This document shows, one piece after another, positions 4,941 to 6,745 of a stretch of 6,745 nucleotides of DNA. The notes beneath the pieces are model-generated. The model was not told the origin of the DNA. It saw only the letters and a list, made by a program, of their open reading frames with translations, and searched no databases. Source of the stretch: Proteobacteria bacterium UBA652 (lineage in GTDB: Bacteria > Pseudomonadota > Gammaproteobacteria > Nitrosococcales > Methylophagaceae); NCBI GenBank assembly GCA_002299915.1, contig DBOG01000043.1, positions 2,194 to 8,938 on the forward strand, given 5' to 3'. Every line of letters starts with the position of its first letter. Position 1 is the stretch's first letter. Both the position numbers and the translations under genes were made by a program.

Positions 4941-6745
4941 GTGGCCGACTATAAACAAACTTTGAATTTACCGACAACTGCTTTCCCAATGAAAGCAGGA
5001 TTGCCAAACCGTGAGCCTACAATGCTGTCTCATTGGCAACAGATTGATTTGTATCAAAAAATTCGCGATAACGGGGCGGGAAAACCGCCGTTTATTTTGC
5101 ATGATGGCCCACCGTATGCGAATGGCGATATTCATATTGGCCATGCGGTGAATAAAATCCTGAAAGATATTATCCTGAAATCAAAAACCTTAAGCGGCTT
5201 TGATACGCCGTATATCCCCGGTTGGGATTGCCATGGTTTGCCGATTGAGCTGAATGTTGAGAAGAAAATTGGCAAGCCTGGGGTGAAGGTAACGGCGAGC
5301 GAATTCCGGGCGGCCTGTCGGGTGTATGCGCAAAAACAAGTGGATGGACAGCGCGAAGATTTTAAGCGCTTAGGGATCACGGCAGATTGGGAGAATCCTT
5401 ATCTGACGATGGACTTTGAATTTGAAGCCGATATTATCCGTACTTTAGCCAATATTATTGAACAAGGGCATTTGCATAAAGGGGTTAAACCTGTGCATTG
5501 GTGTATTGATTGTGGATCTTCTTTGGCAGAAGCGGAAGTCGATTATGAAGATAAATCTTCGCCAGCGATTGATGTGCGGTTTGAGGCGGTAGATCCGGTT
5601 GCGTTTGCAGCCGCCTGTGGTGGTGCTGCAGGTGAGGGGCCGATCAGTGTGCCGATCTGGACAACCACGCCTTGGACCTTACCCGCTAATCAGGCCGTAG
5701 CATTGAATCCAAATGTATCTTATGTATTGGTGCAAACGGGTATGGAACGGTTATTATTGGCAGAAGATTTATATGAAGCCGTCTTAGAGCGATTTGATAA
5801 GAAAGGTGTGGCGATTGCACGCTGCCAAGGTGCTGAATTAGAAGGGTTGATGCTGAAACATCCTGTTTATGATAAACAAGTGCCGATTATTTTGGGTGAC
5901 CATGTGACTACTGAGTCGGGTACGGGGGCTGTGCATACTGCGCCTGGCCATGGTCAGGATGACTTTTCAGTCGGTCTGCAATATGAGTTAGAAGTGTATA
6001 ACCCTGTGGGTGGTAATGGCTGCTTTTTAGAAGATACGCCATTATTTGCAGGTAAGCCTGTATTCAAGGCGAACCCTGAGATTGTCGCGTTATTGGAAGA
6101 AAATGGCAGCTTATTGCATCATGAAGCCATTCAACATAGTTATCCTCATTGTTGGCGGCATAAGAGCCCGATTATTTTCCGGGCGACACCGCAGTGGTTT
6201 GTAAGCATGACGCAGGGCGGTTTACGCGATAAAGCGATGCAAGAAATTGAGCATGTGGAATGGATGCCATCGTGGGGCAAGCAACGGATTGAAGGGATGG
6301 TGGAAGGACGACCTGATTGGTGTGTATCTCGGCAGCGGACATGGGGCGCACCGATCCCTTTATTTGTACATCAACAAACAGGTGAATTGCATCCGAATAC
6401 GATTGGTTTGATGCAGCAAGTCGCCGATAAAGTCGAACAAGGAGGGATTGAAGCCTGGTTTGAAATGGATCCAGCTGAGTTGCTGGGTGATGAGGCAGAC
6501 CAATACGATAAAATTAATGATACGCTTGATGTATGGTTTGATTCAGGGGTGAGCCATGCTTGTGTGTTAGATCGTCGGCCACAATTAACACGGCCTGCCG
6601 ACCTTTATTTAGAAGGCAGTGATCAACATCGCGGCTGGTTCCAATCTTCATTGCTGACATCGGTGGCGACCACCAGCAAAGCACCGTATAAAGGTGTGTT
6701 AACCCATGGCTTTGTGGTGGATGCGAATGGCCGAAAGATGTCTAA
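4941..6745 (+). CDS. ileS: Isoleucyl-tRNA synthetase, 3'-truncated by window edge
   Basis: This class I aminoacyl-tRNA synthetase charges tRNA-Ile and hydrolyses misacylated Val. The window holds 601 codons plus two bases; E. coli IleRS is about 938 residues, so the tRNA-binding and C-terminal zinc regions lie outside. Visible features in order are MADYKQTLNLP, as in E. coli MSDYKSTLNLP; the HIGH motif H65-I-G-H68 within PPYANGDIHIGH; C188-IDC191; and the CP1 editing site, with W240-TTTPWTLPAN and H332-TAPGHGQDD including D341. They continue with DVWFDSG (530-536), EGSDQHRGWF (558-567) and K599-M-S601, the start of KMSKS, where the window ends. No frameshift or missing key residue is seen. 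The GTG start is favoured because an in-frame TGA lies at 4923-4925 and the N-terminus aligns there. The only Shine-Dalgarno-like sequence is a weak GATGAG at 4929-4934. In E. coli ribF precedes ileS; here the neighbour is a divergent DUF3579 gene. Confidence 0.98.
   Translation, partial: MADYKQTLNLPTTAFPMKAGLPNREPTMLSHWQQIDLYQKIRDNGAGKPPFILHDGPPYANGDIHIGHAVNKILKDIILKSKTLSGFDTPYIPGWDCHGLPIELNVEKKIGKPGVKVTASEFRAACRVYAQKQVDGQREDFKRLGITADWENPYLTMDFEFEADIIRTLANIIEQGHLHKGVKPVHWCIDCGSSLAEAEVDYEDKSSPAIDVRFEAVDPVAFAAACGGAAGEGPISVPIWTTTPWTLPANQAVALNPNVSYVLVQTGMERLLLAEDLYEAVLERFDKKGVAIARCQGAELEGLMLKHPVYDKQVPIILGDHVTTESGTGAVHTAPGHGQDDFSVGLQYELEVYNPVGGNGCFLEDTPLFAGKPVFKANPEIVALLEENGSLLHHEAIQHSYPHCWRHKSPIIFRATPQWFVSMTQGGLRDKAMQEIEHVEWMPSWGKQRIEGMVEGRPDWCVSRQRTWGAPIPLFVHQQTGELHPNTIGLMQQVADKVEQGGIEAWFEMDPAELLGDEADQYDKINDTLDVWFDSGVSHACVLDRRPQLTRPADLYLEGSDQHRGWFQSSLLTSVATTSKAPYKGVLTHGFVVDANGRKMS

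Noticed and set aside
4930..4965. An 11-codon plus-strand ORF (MRPLWPTINKL) overlapping the ileS start, possible leader peptide
   Set aside because: It has no Shine-Dalgarno sequence, no run of Ile codons (only one), and no attenuator hairpin follows; it is most simply a chance out-of-frame ORF across the GTG start.
6735..6745. The window's final bases 'tctaa' could suggest an ileS stop codon
   Set aside because: The TAA is out of frame. In frame the sequence reads AAG ATG TCT AA, the start of KMSKS, so the gene is cut by the window edge and not prematurely ended.

Overview
The window reads as an ordinary chromosomal segment of a gammaproteobacterium, with GC in the mid-40s percent by eye. 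Two genes recognised with near certainty, prfC (peptide chain release factor 3) and ileS (isoleucyl-tRNA synthetase), align closely with the E. coli proteins as I remember them. IleS keeps almost the same residue numbering through its editing site. The genes between them (a stand-alone CBS-pair protein, a large DUF349 protein and a DUF3579 protein) are of types I associate with non-enteric Gamma- and Betaproteobacteria. I cannot name the genus.

Layout: (1) 1-1149, plus strand, the last ~380 codons of prfC, cut by the left edge inside the NKxD guanine-specificity motif. (2) 1238-1699, plus strand, a 153-residue protein made of two CBS domains. (3) 1696-4521, minus strand, a 941-residue helical DUF349 protein, convergent with the CBS gene and overlapping it by 4 bp at the stop codons. 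(4) 4526-4813, minus strand, a 95-residue DUF3579 protein lying 4 nt upstream of the DUF349 gene, so the two probably form an operon. (5) 4814-4940, an AT-rich divergent promoter region with two exact TATAAT boxes facing ileS. (6) 4941 to the right edge, plus strand, ileS from a GTG start, cut inside the KMSKS motif.

Functionally, prfC and ileS are both translation genes: RF3 recycles RF1/RF2, and IleRS charges tRNA-Ile. The three genes between them have no established function that I can assign. The CBS protein is probably an adenine-nucleotide sensor. The DUF3579-DUF349 pair is the least understood part of the window and the most useful to follow up. I see no mobile element, CRISPR array, tRNA, rRNA, phage gene, or toxin or defence system, and nothing that clearly amounts to a new biological system. 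Neither gap between genes exceeds 300 bases.
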